This document shows, piece by piece, positions 34,040 to 46,205 of a stretch of 64,000 nt of DNA (its first letter is position 1; every line of letters starts with the position of its first letter). Source of the stretch: Symsagittifera roscoffensis (lineage: Eukaryota; Xenacoelomorpha; Acoela; Convolutidae); NCBI RefSeq assembly GCF_963678635.1, contig NC_087064.1:17167802-17231801 (forward strand), written 5' to 3'. Below the pieces are notes generated by a model. The model did no database searches and was not told the DNA's origin. It saw only the letters and a list, made by a program, of their open reading frames with translations. A program made the translations under genes and the position numbers.

Positions 34040-35150
34040 GAATTAGATGTCCATAAAAAAAAACTTTTTTGAGTAAGCCCAGTCACAACAAATGATTTGT
34101 TCTCCCAAAGTTTTCAATACTGGGTCAAGCTCTAGCTCAAGTTCTCTTTTTCTCGCATCCAGTCTCACGAGATCTTTACGTGTCCCTTGATTCTTTTCAA
34201 TCTGCTTTGATTTTGATGTTCTTGGTGAGGATAGTCTTTGTAAAAAGATCTGTTTGGATTTAACAATCATTTCCCAGGTTTTTAGTTATTCACATACTTG
34301 CATCCACTCTTTCTGATCTTGCAATCCCAAGGCTTGGCTTGGCGGCATCCTCACTTTCGCTTCTCTCGTTGGTTCTTCTTCCTGGAGCTGGTTCTTTAGG
34401 TGAAGTTGTAGACTCAACAACCACTGAGGTTGCTTTCTTTTACTAATCCTCTCATGCTGACTCTTGCATTCGCTCTTTTCCCTTCTCCAGCCCCATGTCC
34501 TTCTTTTTGTCTTAGATATAATTGTACGTTTTTTTTATACTAGTAGTTTTGATAATTTTAGTAGATTTAGTCTTAATGGTCTCACTTTTGCACTTAATCT
34601 TCAAAGTAGAGCTGTTCTTACAGGTTTTAGGTTCAATTCTTGGACTGTTCTCTCTGATGTGCAACGTCTTGATGAGTAATTTAACTTTGGCAACATGGCC
34701 AAGTCCAGTCCCCATCAAGTCAGGCTCTCCGGATTCCATTATAACGTCCCACAGCTTCTCTTCACTCGTCAGTTGAACTCAACTAGAAACGTCTCTCCTT
34801 CTTCTGGTGTAAGGGTGCCCTGGAACGCCAACTTGTTTATTTCAAAGGTGATACCTTCTTTGGGAGTGTCAAGAGCAGTGTATTCAGGGTGGCTCGCTGA
34901 CTTTCGAGTTTCAGCTTCAGATTCCTGCGAGGTGTTCCCAGAGGTGATGTGGCGGTGTTGCCCGACTCCTCATCCTTCAGGTCACCCAGAAGTTTCTACG
35001 AGGCGCGGGGACTGTAGGTCTTTGCTGCTACCATGGCAACCGCTTCAGAGTCTGTGGCCGCTTCTGTGTCCATCAATTCGTCGTCACTGAGTGACACATC
35101 CATCTCCTCTTCCTCTGTCGCTTCCAGATTTTCCCTCTTCAGAGATTTTC
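34040..35150 (-). pseudogene. Decayed coding remnant with acidic N-terminus (copy 4, uninterrupted by LINE)
   Basis: From the ATG at 35,103 the minus strand reads MDVSLSDDELMDTEAATDSE and then AVAMVAAKTYSPRAS before a TAG. The upstream frame (ATEEEE before the ATG) is also open. Later pieces in other frames contain TPEEGETFLVEF, EEKLWDVIMESGEPDLMGTG, a Lys-rich tract and finally GTRKDLVRLDARKRELELEL. The order is the same in copy 3. I do not recognise the family. Confidence 0.4.
35071..35085. other. Empty target site of the LINE
   Basis: CATCAATTCGTCGTC occurs once here, flanked on both sides by sequence that in copy 3 is separated by 4.1 kb of LINE. This fixes the insertion boundaries. Confidence 0.95.
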
Positions 35151-35606
35151 AAACTTGCTTTGTACTGGTAGCCTGATCGTGTCTCCCGGAGACTCAAGTG
35201 AAAGAGGCGAGGGTGTGACTGAATTTAACCACTTGTACTGTGTGAAGGTAATGTATAGTGTCCCTGAAGATTAAAGCCGATGCCCACCATGTTGTAATTC
35301 TACTTCTTCCATTCCGTAACGCGCCACGTTTTTTCTAGTGGTGCACACTTTGTCCGCTTTCCAGCCCAGTCGCCAGTTTTGTAGTATGACTCGACCTTCA
35401 CGGTCTCCAGGGCCCTTGTTTTCAAACCGGCGTTCTCCAGTAAGCGCCTGACTTTACTCACACTACATCGCGGTGGCAGAGATCCGCTCGCCGCTTTCGC
35501 TTGGTCCCTCCAGGAGATGATGGGTAACTTCTTCGTGTGGAGGTGGGCCTCTGGTGCTGTTCTATCAAGGCTCTTAAATGAATGGACGGTACCAACATGT
35601 GACTAG

Positions 35607-36248
35607 TCATTCCTGAGGTAATTTCTTGATGATCGAGAATCCGGAATTACCGCGGGTAAACACATCTTGATCTAGTGTCACGCCCAGGCTGGAATCCTCA
35701 GTATATGATTTGTCTTTTTTTGCATGGGGTTCGGCTCTTCTCGTCTTCAACCATCCTGCATTGCAACTGACCTCTTTCAAAACAAGATCGTATTGCCCAT
35801 TTGAGCTCTTCAGTGTTCTTGCTCGCACCAGTTTAGCGTTTTTCCATCCCGCACGCTGATCAAGCTGATATGGGTAATCGAGTATCAGTAAGCGGCTATC
35901 AATGGGTCTGAAAATGCAGAAGTTACCGCTGGTCCATACACTCAGGTTACCCCGACTCGCGAACCTCTGATCACTCCGAGAGGATCTGATCTGGTGGCCA
36001 GGCACAGGTGAGTGAGCAGAGGCCTGCCCCCATTGACTTTCACAAATACCTCTTAAGTCTAGGGGTTGGTTTCTTCTCCATTCATGTGTTGACTCTGAGT
36101 TAAGAGATATTCTACCAGCAGTGTCTTCAGTCCCGCGGGCATTGCAGCAGAAGGTCTCGATGTTGCGGTGGTCCGGCCCATTGCCATCGAATATTGCTAG
36201 TTTTCCATGTGTCAAGAGACTCAACGTCAAATACCCGTAGATCCTCAA
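35607..36248 (-). pseudogene. 213-codon open frame of unknown status
   Basis: Open on the minus strand with no ATG start (it begins at TTG). The homologous frame at 29,100-29,644 in copy 3 is broken by a TAG created by one substitution near 29,247. The composition is mixed, with PIDSRLLILDYPYQLDQRAG and NAKLVRARTLKSSNGQYDLV looking protein-like. No family recognised; it may be part of the same decayed gene. Confidence 0.25.
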
Positions 36249-38416
36249 GGTTTTTACGTCTCGGTTAAACAGGAAAGCTGAAGCATAATCAATAAGCTCC
36301 TGGGAAGTACAATAAACAAGGCGAGCACCAAGTTGATCGACAGGCTCATTATGTCTGGTTTAAATGCATCGAATAATTTTTTTTCGCAGCGAGCAGCTCA
36401 TCCACATATTTCTTCTCCCTGCATGGACTAATAAAACTCAAGATGTCATGTGATTTCCTAGTCTTCTAGTCTCCTTTCGCGTGTTGTCTCCAGACGAGCG
36501 AGATGGTAGTGTCTTTTTCCAATAATACAAACTTCCCGACCGCCATTCCTCTCCTTTCTGCTTGATCCTGGTGGTCAGGCACAAACCCCGAAATCTGGTT
36601 CATGAGAGGAGGTTCTTACTCGTTGGTTTTGGCTCCGATCTTCTCTAGCCGGGGCGTTAATAGGGGCCATTTCCCTCTCTCAGAAGCAAGGCCTACACCA
36701 TTGACTCTTGTAACTTTCTCGTGTCGGCTGCGATCTTGCAGTCATGCACGGGATTGGCAAGAACGCTTGTGGAACTAAGGTGAGCTCCATATTTCGGAAC
36801 CACATACTGGCAGAAAGGTGGCTTATCACGTGGTTGTTATCATCAATGTCCGATTTTAACTTCAGCTACCTAGCAAAATTTGAGACCTCTAGACATAACA
36901 CTTCAACCAACAAGATCAGGACAACCGCGAGATCATAGCAGCCTCTCCAGCGCGAGTGAGATGTCCGCCCAGCACGTCACCAATTCCGCTGTCAAGGGTC
37001 TCAGGTTCGTTTCTTCTAACTCACGATTGAGTGCAGCATTCTCTGTCCGCTATTGTTCGTTATCAAGGCTAGCATCTTGTAGACGAACTGAAGTGTAGGG
37101 GGCATGCTCCCATACCCAGGTGAAGAGGCGAACACAACTCTGGTCTTCGATCCGAACCTAGATGTTACCAACACTTGTATCTCTACCATCGCTGCAAATG
37201 ATGTCTGAATTGCGTCCCAGATCTTGGATGGAGAACTGTTTCTCGGCAAGTGGATTAATGAAAGAGAAGAAAGGTCCTTGGCTATTCGGTTGCACCAGTG
37301 TCTTCAATGAGTCCTTAAAAGAGATTCACTTTCAGCCCCTTCCCTTGAAAAATTTCTTTCTTGAGTAAACCGGTTTTAGGTGATGACATCATGGAAGTGA
37401 GTGGCCCGAGAACTAAAAATCACCCGGTTTCACGACAGCAGGAACGATAAAACCATCCACCAAAACTGTTGCGACTAAAAATGGCTGGTGGCGATGAAAG
37501 AATTCAGCGACCGGATTTGTGACTCTTAGAAGCTGAAGGATTATCAGCAGGAGGTATGGGGAAAGCGGTCAAGACGATGATTGGCAGCCAGCGCATGTTG
37601 AAAAATTACCTACTAGTAGAAGCGATGGCCAGAGAAATGAAACACGAAAACAGAGTTGCATCGGCTGCAAAAACAAGAACAAATCAGATTTATGATTAGG
37701 AATCGACGTTAATTATGCGGGAAAAAATTAACAAAAAAAAAGGTTACGATTACGACAAGAGATAGGATTTAGTATGTTGGATGGTGATTACAAAAGAAAG
37801 GTTGCCAATGATTTTAAGTGTCCCTCCATAGCCAAGTCCACTCATCGAAGAGAAGTGGGCTGTCATCCTAAGCCCCTTATTGTCGGTTTGTCATTGACTG
37901 CCGCGCAAAACTTTCCTTAAAGAAAGATATTTTAACAGGAGGAAAAGTTTTGGCCAGATAAGATATCTAAGCGGAGAGTCAGGAGGATAAATGATCTCAG
38001 CTTGATCTCGAGTGATAGTGATGGACTTCGAATTGAACTAGTACGGGATGGGATATAACCAAGTTGAGCGTAGGCTCGGTACACGGTCAACAGTAGGAAG
38101 TTGCCATGGATGCCTTACTGAGGTTAGATTCAAAGAATCCTGAGTATGATGTGGATCCGGATTGATTTTTTTAAGATACGAATGTCAAGGAACACTGCAC
38201 ATACCTCTGGAAATTGTCAGAAGATAGACAGGAACTAAAGAGTCATCTGATGAGACGAGCTCCCGCTAAACCAATAAAGGCGGAAGGCTGCCGGAACAGA
38301 GATTAACTTTGAGATCAACGATTTCAGCATGAAGCAAACTCTGAAACAGATCTGTACGGAACCATTAATAGAACAATTTGATTAGAAAAGACCTCGATTT
38401 CAGGAGGATTTTTTTA

Positions 38417-38861
38417 TTGCCAATCAGGTGCGGATCTAGGATTTTTCGAGGGGGGGGGGGATTTTCAAAAAACTTTCGAAAATTTTGACGACATTTTTTT
38501 TAGGTCGACCAAATTGATTTTCCGAGCTGTTCTAAAGCACTAAAAAGTCCCTGTTTTGGACAAATTTTCTGCGCCGCAGGCAAATTTTTGAAAAAACAGG
38601 TCAATAAAGCCGTTTTTAAACACTTTTTGAAAAGTTTTGACAAAAAAATCGCGTTTTTTTGGCGCGCGCTCCCCCTCAAAGTTAGTATATATTGGCGCCA
38701 AAGGCGCCTTTAGAAAATTATTAGGGTCGGTCGGCAAAAAATGGATTTCTTGAAAAGTACCAAAGGGGGACCCTTTGGGTAGGCAGGTGGTCGAATCCCT
38801 GAGGGAGGAAGGCGTCCGCACCCCGCCCCCCCTCCCCCCTAAATCCGCCCCTGTTGCCAAT
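38417..38861. mobile_element. hAT-like MITE, 429 bp, with 8-bp target duplication
   Basis: The element (38,425-38,853) starts CAGGTGCGGATCTAGGATTT and ends in CTAAATCCGCCCCTG, imperfect terminal inverted repeats of the CAGGGGCGGATC type widely seen in hAT-superfamily elements. The target duplication TTGCCAAT flanks both ends (38,417-38,424 and 38,854-38,861). Runs of G and C lie just inside the termini. There is no coding capacity, so it is non-autonomous and would depend on a hAT transposase supplied elsewhere. Confidence 0.9.
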
Positions 38862-41797
38862 CATTCGCGAGGACAGGAGAACATTTACTTTGTTCCTGGA
38901 GTCTTGATGAAGGAAGGTAAAGCAAGGGAGGAAGTTGAGACGAGCGAGAACAGAATGTTGATCAAGCTGTTAGTGCATAAACGTCGTCTGGTGTGTTACA
39001 GTATGATCAATAGAATATAACGTGATGAAAGTGTCGCCTAGAGGCTGAAAAGGCTTCCAATTGAGTGCGGGGGTATCGATTTCCCAGCAACGCTAAGTAT
39101 ATGGTGGCTTCAACATTGGCTTCCATGTGTGAGAGCAAGTAATCTCTTTATTTTGAGCTGTGGAGTTGCGTAGTCAAGCATCTGTGATCAATCAAATGAT
39201 CTCCATGTCTAGAAATGTGTCAGACTGACAAGCATATCTGATCTTTGGTATGAACTACTCGGAAAACTGTTGAAAGCATTCCCTGAGAAAACAGAGGGAT
39301 AGAACTAAAAAATGCTTTAAGTGTTTGGTATCGGAGGTACTAAAGTCATTATGGGAGTGATCTTTAAAGTCAGAAAGAGCATTTGCTCTAGAAACTGATA
39401 TTAACGTTGTCGAGAAAGGTGATGAGCTTCATCGGAGAATTTTAGAGTTGTAACTTTGATTGGCGACGCCGGGAGCACGTGATCTGAGAAAAATCAGGAC
39501 TCATGGTGAGTTTGCTTTTCATTGCTAGGCATGGTCGTGGTGGTCTCCACAGAAATCGATGTTGAGCATCATGTGGACTTTAGTTTCGATCAGTTCCCTT
39601 AGACTGCCACATCATGCGAGGAGTTCCTCAATTCCTGTGATCAGTTAGTTCCCTGCTGGCACTAAGATGAAAGGAGCAGTATGACGGGAAGTACAAGTAA
39701 ATAAAACCATATACGGTGAAGGAAATCAAGAAAGTTAGTTACCGGTATCAGTTTGAGATGTTTGGGACGAACTGCAAAGTATTGGACAAGCGTAGAGAAA
39801 ATAGGAAGATCTGGGCCAGGATGCAGCTCCATCCGTGGTACGGAGCTGTAATTACTTCTTGCTTCTATACAGCAGTGAAGGATTAGGTTTTTCTGTGAAT
39901 TGCAGGAGTTATCGTACGTTCCATTCAGAATTTGCTCCTAAGGCTTTCGTGAGACCTCGTCTTACACATCGAAACCAAGTGACGTCGGCGTGAAAAAAAA
40001 ACAGATAAACTCTTAAAACTGGTACCCGAATGGTACTAAAATGGTTTTAACGACGCCCAACAGTCGTTGTAGTTGACCGATGTCCGCATCTGGGTCTAGA
40101 ACACGTCTGTTATGACGGTCACTCTAATCTTCGGATGCCGGCAAAACTATCATTGAAATGCCCAAATATTCAAACACCAGTTCAGCGAGGGTGCCCAACA
40201 AGCAATCAAAAACTTGAGCTAATGCCGAGAACTGTCGTAAATCAATCTGAATAACCACGAAAATGGAAAGTCAAATCGCATTTTGTCCGGAAATGAAATT
40301 CTAAATGTCATTTTAAGTTCTGTTTCTGTTTTTGTTTGGGTTTCTCTACTCTTTTTGTTCTGGGTTTTTTGTACGGTTTTTCATTTGTTTTCGGCATTTT
40401 TGGATTTTTTACAGGCTTCTCTGAAAATTTGTAAACAATTTTATTTAGTTATACTTTTTTTCCTTTTTGGCCACTGTGTAGCAAAAAATTCAGACTCATG
40501 ACATCTCAACTCACCCTCCGACCTCCGGAAGTTTCGGTCATAACTAGGTTAAAGAGCTAAGCTGAGCCAAATGGAGGGTTCGTACGGTTAGCGCCCTTGA
40601 CTAAAGCATCCACCGACGCGGAGACTATATTACTAAAGCGATCGCTGATTATCTTGATTCAAGCCTAGCCATGATCGCGAGGAAAAGATGTAGGTAAAAC
40701 TTGGCCAGACAAACACCGCAACTGAATGAAAAAGACTTTTTGACGACTGGATGACTGATGTCAGATACCTTATTTTCGCTTGTTTGTTTTGCACCGTCTT
40801 GACCTAGCCAGTTAGTGTTGCTCTATCTGGGAGTAAACAAGCGCGTCACAATTTGTAGGCTACCAGTCGATCTTAGCTTACCTGGCTTTCGTTCACATAC
40901 AGAACAAACTCAAAGGCGGTTATACATTGATTCTACAGAAGATTAATATGGAGTTAGTTTATTACGTTCAGGTCTTTCCAAGCTAAAAACTTTCAGCAGT
41001 ATGAAATATTTCAAAAACCAAGGCCTCTGCTCCGACCTTTACTGGGCGATGAGGCCACTATCTTCCCAAAATCCCGGATCGGAAGACTTCGGATCGGCTC
41101 CGATTCCACCACTGGGCCTTCCTATTCCACTTGATCTGGAAGCTATTACTCATGTCGTTACGAGTCGTCCGTTCTTATTGTTAGTCTCATCTACATTCAT
41201 TATTCTCAAACCGTTCGCTGTCATTAATTTGGACGCTGTCTCTACTTTTTCAATTTTCCTCCCCATTTTGGTCATTTCAAGGATTTCCGAGAAATGATAA
41301 ACCACAAATCGGAAAATTAAAATGTACGATCTTACCTTTCATCACTAAGAATTTTGTTCAATAGTTAATCTGGACGGTTCAAATGTTCCTTTTCGAAGAA
41401 GGGCACAATTATGCACTACTGCTCAAAAACAAGCAGATTCAAAAGGTTTTATTTTTCTATATCAACTTCAACCCAATTGTTTATTTGAAAAGTGATCGAA
41501 GAGTTGTTGGATTAGGTTGGTACCAGCGGCAGCTTGAGATCTGAACATGTTTACCAAAATCGTTACAACTTCCTATAAAGCAGACTGTATTCAAGGATCA
41601 AATAACAAAACTCCATTGGATCAATTTGTCAGAGGAAAGATGTGGGGAGAAATTCTCAGTTCTCATGCAAGTCAATCTGACAGATCTGGAACCTGATCTA
41701 AACTATATTTTATGATTGGATAAATTAGATATTTTACCACTGTAAAGTATTTAATATTAACCAATCATGATCCATCTAACTAACAACCCACTTATTT
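38862..41797. other. Unannotated stretch with decayed coding traces
   Basis: No intact gene. The first 150 bases continue the plus-strand trace interrupted by the MITE (ENIYFVPGVLMKEGKAREEV, ENRMLIKLLVHKRRLVC), then stops become frequent. The T-rich segment at 40,283-40,501 gives a hydrophobic ORF that is a composition effect. A 98-codon ORF at 41,001-41,297 has no supporting features. Confidence 0.4.
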
Positions 41798-41801
41798 GTA
41801 A

Positions 41802-41829
41802 GTGCTGAAATTACTTGTAATTTCAGCAC
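41802..41829. other. Perfect hairpin, 13-bp stem, 2-base loop
   Basis: GTGCTGAAATTAC followed by TT and its exact reverse complement. The surrounding sequence begins TGTAAGTGCTG, compatible with an LTR 5' end, but no second copy is visible in the window. Confidence 0.85.
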
Positions 41830-42749
41830 CAGAGAGATTTGGATTTAACTTAGAAATTAGTTGTCTCTCCAAGAGAACTTCAGCAGCCGCAACAAACCAG
41901 TATACCCTAGATCTATTGAGCCTAGCAGAGACTAGTTAAACACCCTGAGACTAGAAAGTATAAGAGTAAGATTAGGATCGGTATTAGACTAAGAAGTTGC
42001 ACGAATCTATCCGGCCGAAAATAAGATAGCGTGACGAGCAGACGGTGTACCCTATCCGAAATTACTCTATGAGTTAACCACATAAGGCATAACTCATCTG
42101 GTGCGACCATAAGTCTCGAATAAGACCTTAATAGCTTAGATTTAACCAAAAATAGATTAGAATTTAGACAAAACATTTTTAAAATGTTATACGATAATAA
42201 TTTAATTGAAATGTCTCTACGACTCAATAGATCAGAGCCGATATTCCGAACGATAACAGAACTACCCGGAATTGTAAGAAGACCTCGAACAAGAGACGAC
42301 ATACGACAAAGTAAAAAACTTACCATATAGTTTTATGATTGTACGGCAAAAGCCCACACAAACTTTCATATTTAGAATCTTATTAGCAATGAATTTAGAT
42401 TTTCATTTGCAAACATAAAATTTTGAAGTCAATCTTCATGATCATTTCAGGCGCTAAACAAAATTATTAATATACAATAACGATTGATAAAAAGATCTCA
42501 GATCGTTTTCTTAATTTCTGCAGTCTTATATAAAACATGTTTGAAAAATATTTATTGAAAATGAAAATAAAAATTAGTAGCATGACAATAAATTGTTAGT
42601 AATCATAAAATCATCTGTTGTCCCAGCTTCATCACCTAAACATAACAGCAATTATAAGCTCACTAATATCATTAGAAAACTAAATCGTTTTCTTTAATAA
42701 ATTTAAACCAAATTAAACTTAAATTTACTTAATTTTAAAAAAAATAGAT

Positions 42750-43270
42750 CATCAAGGCTTATACTTGGATCTTAATAAATTTTCTATTTCATTAAAATTA
42801 CAACCTGATTATCAAGGCCTATCCTTGGATGAAAAAGAACAATTTTGTTCTCCCCCACCCACTGAACAAGTGTCTAACGACCTCAAACGTCGATTCACTA
42901 TCCAACCCTTCCAAAAGACCCAAGACTAATAGAAATTTTTTAATAAAACTAACCATTCAAATTAGGATAAACAGTGAAGAACTTCGGTTATTCATCCTTC
43001 ACTTGAACCTTCCTCTTACCAGACCCAGGATAAATCTTAGACTTAGTAAGTTTAAAATAGTATCTAACGAACTACTTGCGTTCTAATTATACCTGAACCT
43101 TGTGGATCGATTTACTATTCTCCAACCCTTGAACTCAATCACTACCCCTAAGTAAGATTAAGTAAGTTAACACCTTAGTTTAGACTAAACACGAGAAAGT
43201 AAAAAATCATTCTTCGGAATCGATATGATTTTCTCTCCAACCCTGAACAAAAAGACCCAGGTTAAGCTAA
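42750..43270. repeat. Degenerate direct repeats in E1 leader
   Basis: ATCAAGGC(T/C)TAT(A/C)CTTGGAT occurs at about 42,753 and 42,812. A longer motif, TCGAT..ACTAT..CCAACCCTT followed by AAAAGACCCA(A/G)G, recurs at about 42,890, 43,107 and 43,222, with a weaker form near 42,980. Spacing is about 110 bases. The copies are too divergent for exact borders. Confidence 0.4.
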
Positions 43271-43348
43271 ACAAAAAATCGTAAGGACTAACAGTCTAAG
43301 AAAATAGAAATCACCTAACAACTTTTTGCATCCCTCATCCTAAATCTT

Positions 43349-43780
43349 ATGTCATTCAAAAATCTAGGAAATAAACAAACAATCGTTTTACACAACTGTG
43401 AGATAGATAACCAAAAATACGATCTTGTAATCACACCTCATACACAAACAGTTGGATACATTAGAACAAAACGACTAACAATAAAAAGAAAAATAATAAA
43501 CAAACAAAAACAAATCACACGAAAAAGATTTTCAAAAAAAAGAAACGCATTTTCAGAATCAGAAGCCAGCAATTTAGATGAAGTCTACAAATTAAAAGAA
43601 TCGATTGATAAAAATTGTCCCATTCACGATCAAATATGTTTTTCCGATTCAGAAACAACTTCAAATTCATCAAAAAGAGGAAAAAGAAGAATAAAAAAGC
43701 AATATAATAAACCAATTAGACACATCGATAGTTATATATTAACAGTCATTAAACAAAAAAATGAGCCACACTCAAAGTGA
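43349..43780 (+). CDS. ORF0: small basic protein upstream of gag
   Basis: 143 residues from ATG to TAG/TGA-type stop, overlapping the next ORF by 20 bases. The middle (residues 30-75) is very rich in Lys/Arg (KRLTIKRKIINKQKQ, KRFSKKRNAF), nuclear-localisation-like. The C-terminal half has Ser/Asp/Glu clusters and another basic stretch. I recognise no family. Its intactness next to a damaged gag, and the tight overlap, favour a real gene of the element. The matching part of E2 lies in the assembly gap. Confidence 0.5.
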   Translation: MSFKNLGNKQTIVLHNCEIDNQKYDLVITPHTQTVGYIRTKRLTIKRKIINKQKQITRKRFSKKRNAFSESEASNLDEVYKLKESIDKNCPIHDQICFSDSETTSNSSKRGKRRIKKQYNKPIRHIDSYILTVIKQKNEPHSK

Positions 43781-44990
43781 CGATAGTCCAGATGACGAAG
43801 AGGTTTACCCCTTCCTCATAGATGCACCCGATAATAGAGGGCAACATGATTTTTGCAAGAATTTACTCGTAAATTTGTTTGAACCCGGAATCAGCCCATG
43901 CAAAGCAGAATTCCCAGATGTAAAAATCAAAAGACACATTAATGAACATTATCTGAAAGATATATGTAATTTAACACAACAATATGGAATCTACACCATA
44001 GAATTCAGCACACCAAATACGAATCATCCTAAATATGTAATTCAAACAGACGATCTTGAATTAGAATTTTCAAAAATATTCTTAGAATATATCAAAAGCA
44101 TACAATATCATAATTCACAAAGAGCAAACTAACGAAGTTCACATTCACTAACGAAGTTTTTGCAATAATATATACCTATATTTCTATATTAGAAAAAACA
44201 AAATTTCAAAGTATCTCACCAACTGAAACATCCAAACATACAAAAGTACGACATAAAATCACATTATTTTCAACTTTTCTACATATAATCAAAGAAAATT
44301 TCACTAAAGACGATGTTTCACAACACACAAAACATGACTTACAAAAAATTTTGGCATGGTTTATAATAGATTATTTCACACATAATATAGACTTAATTTC
44401 ACAAGCAAGAAAAAATTTCAGACCTCAAAATCCAAATGATGATACTGCCATTACAGAACAGTCAGACTACGTTTGGGACCCTGAATGGTCTCATCCTGCA
44501 TTTATAAATATCCCACAATCAATCTCAAGTCAAGCAATAAGTACAATATCTTACCAAAGAGAATATGTAAAAGTAGTACCACTAACCATTGATGCAACAC
44601 CATTAAATTACAATAGATTTTTACCTGATACGCGAAATAAGAGTTTAAATTCGACCGTCATACACAATGAAAACCTTAATGTAACCAGGAATCTTACACA
44701 ACAAGTTATCCAAACACCATCACACTTCATAAATGAAGAAATTGTCCAAACAACAACAACTACACAACAAAGTATTTCACCAATACATCCAAATTTAACA
44801 ACACCAAAAAATACAAACACTTCACTGGCACAAATAACCTTACAATCAACCGTTAAACCTTCGGTTGCTCCAAAATATTCACATATGGATTATCAAACAT
44901 ATAGACCTATGACAGTACCATCAAAACCACGAAGAACGTTCACAAGAAACACTTTTGCAGAACACAATTATTATGATGCACATTCATCAA
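43761..44990 (+). pseudogene. E1 gag, N-terminal part (two frame breaks)
   Basis: Starts at an ATG overlapping ORF0. The first 123 codons (to 44,132) match E2 from 60,191: PFLIDAPDNRGQHDF, NLLVNLFEPGISPCK, NLTQQYGIYTIEF. A short insertion with TAACGAAGTTCACATTCAC near 44,130 creates the stop; the frame resumes about 44,145 and runs as WFIIDYFTHNIDLISQARKN, then a Thr/Asn/Gln-rich region to about 44,990. There a run of nine A (44,989-44,997) coincides with a second frame change. E2 is continuous in the latter region, which shows that these are lesions. Confidence 0.75.
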
Positions 44991-44997
44991 AAAAAAA

Positions 44998-46205
44998 CTA
45001 TCCCCCACGAAAAAATTAATAATAATCATGTATGTTCTCACTATTGGGATAACCCAATGACAACAACCAACTCAGTAAATTTTCGGACTAGTTCACATCC
45101 TCCACAGGATCATAGTGAAAATTACCCATTCTTTCAACAAAATAAAAATAAAAAGCAAGCACCTCATCATACGGAATACTTATCATCTGATGATGATTAC
45201 TTACAACCAGACATTTTTGCACCATATACCCAAGAATATCGCAAACAAGGATCGCGACGACCTCATACATATAATAGAATTTTTTCTCCAAATCCAACGG
45301 ATACACGAAATCAACGACCAATCCATATGCCAAATCCAACTAATACACAATCTTTTCAACCAATTCAACCACAAAACCCAATGACTATGCACTCGTATCA
45401 ACCAACTCAAATTCAAAATGAAATACCACTCCCATATTACCTTCAACAACACGAAATAACAAAAAATCAACTTTCAAATTTTTCGGAAATGCCAAATGCC
45501 GCAGAATCACTACAGATGACAATGAATCCATACCTTATGGGTGGATCATCAATAACATCAAATAAACCACTAATGGTATTCACAGGAACAGACCCTGAAT
45601 ATTCTGTAGAAGATTATTTAAATGCAGTAATAGCAAATTTAATTTTCAATATAGGACCTGAACCAATTAATACACCACTACATCAAAATTGGATACATCG
45701 ACGCACAGCGTTGATACAAACAACCTTAGATGGCGCAGCTCAAAAATGGTTTTCAGTATTACCTATAGAAATAAAATCAGACTGGAAAAGATTTACACAA
45801 GAATTTTCAAAAATGTTTGACTCCGAAAGAAATAAACAACACCAGAGAGTTTTATGTATTGAATTTCGCAGATTACCAAATGAAACCATCAAACAATTCG
45901 CAGTACGTATCGAAACACTAGTTCGAAAAGCATATTCATTAAATACACATGACTATAAAAACACAAAAATGACAGAAATTTTAATGATGACCTTAACACC
46001 TCAATTAAGGAAAATAGCAATAAAAAAGAGAGCATCTCATCCTTCTTCAATTCGAGAGCCAGATTTAGATTTTCGAAAACTAGTAGACAAACTAGAGCAA
46101 GCGGAAATCACAATTAAACTTGAAGAAACAGAAAATCTAAAACTACAATATGTTAATCGAATTGAAACAATAACAATAACATACAGGAATCAGATACAGA
46201 CCTAG
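44998..46205 (+). pseudogene. E1 gag, proline/glutamine region and capsid (first copy)
   Basis: The frame holds a Gln/Pro/Asn-rich linker (QNPMTMHSYQPTQIQNEIPL), then the capsid-like domain: LMVFTGTDPEYSVEDYLNAV, NWIHRRTALIQTTLDGAAQK, WFSVLPIEIKSDWKRFTQEF, RRLPNETIKQFAVRIETLVR. This is a typical Ty3/Gypsy gag (retrotrans_gag-like) arrangement for particle assembly. Towards the end the frame is lost by a net indel relative to E2 (about 46,165), shared by all three tandem copies. Confidence 0.8.

Larger units (their letters stand above)
31861..38416. repeat. Composite tandem repeat, copy 4
   Basis: Starts abruptly inside the unit at the sequence equivalent to 10,440 in copy 1 and 21,440 in copy 3. 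Contains one 524-bp unit (about 32,100-32,616), the inverted module (32,609-32,940), the diverged module (33,237-33,535), the minus-strand remnant, the LINE empty site and the 3.3 kb block. It lacks the direct module and both minisatellites. Confidence 0.85.
41798..43348 (+). promoter_or_regulatory. Probable 5' LTR/leader region of element E1 (ends unresolved)
   Basis: AT-rich and non-coding, lying directly upstream of the first E1 ORF. It contains a TATA-like TATATAAAAC near 42,530, AATAAA-type signals near 42,565 and 42,587, and degenerate direct repeats at 42,750-43,270. This is where an LTR, primer-binding site and leader should be, but no matching 3' LTR lies in the sequenced part and I could not identify a primer-binding site. 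Confidence 0.35.

Noticed and set aside
40283-40501. 72-codon hydrophobic ORF
   Set aside because: T-rich composition produces Phe/Leu/Val codons; no conservation or context.
41001-41297. 98-codon ORF starting with ATG
   Set aside because: No recognisable motif, no second copy, no neighbouring gene; chance cannot be excluded.
41922-42326. 134-codon minus-strand ORF in the E1 upstream region
   Set aside because: Leu/Ser-rich, and lies in probable LTR/leader DNA; likely a composition artefact.
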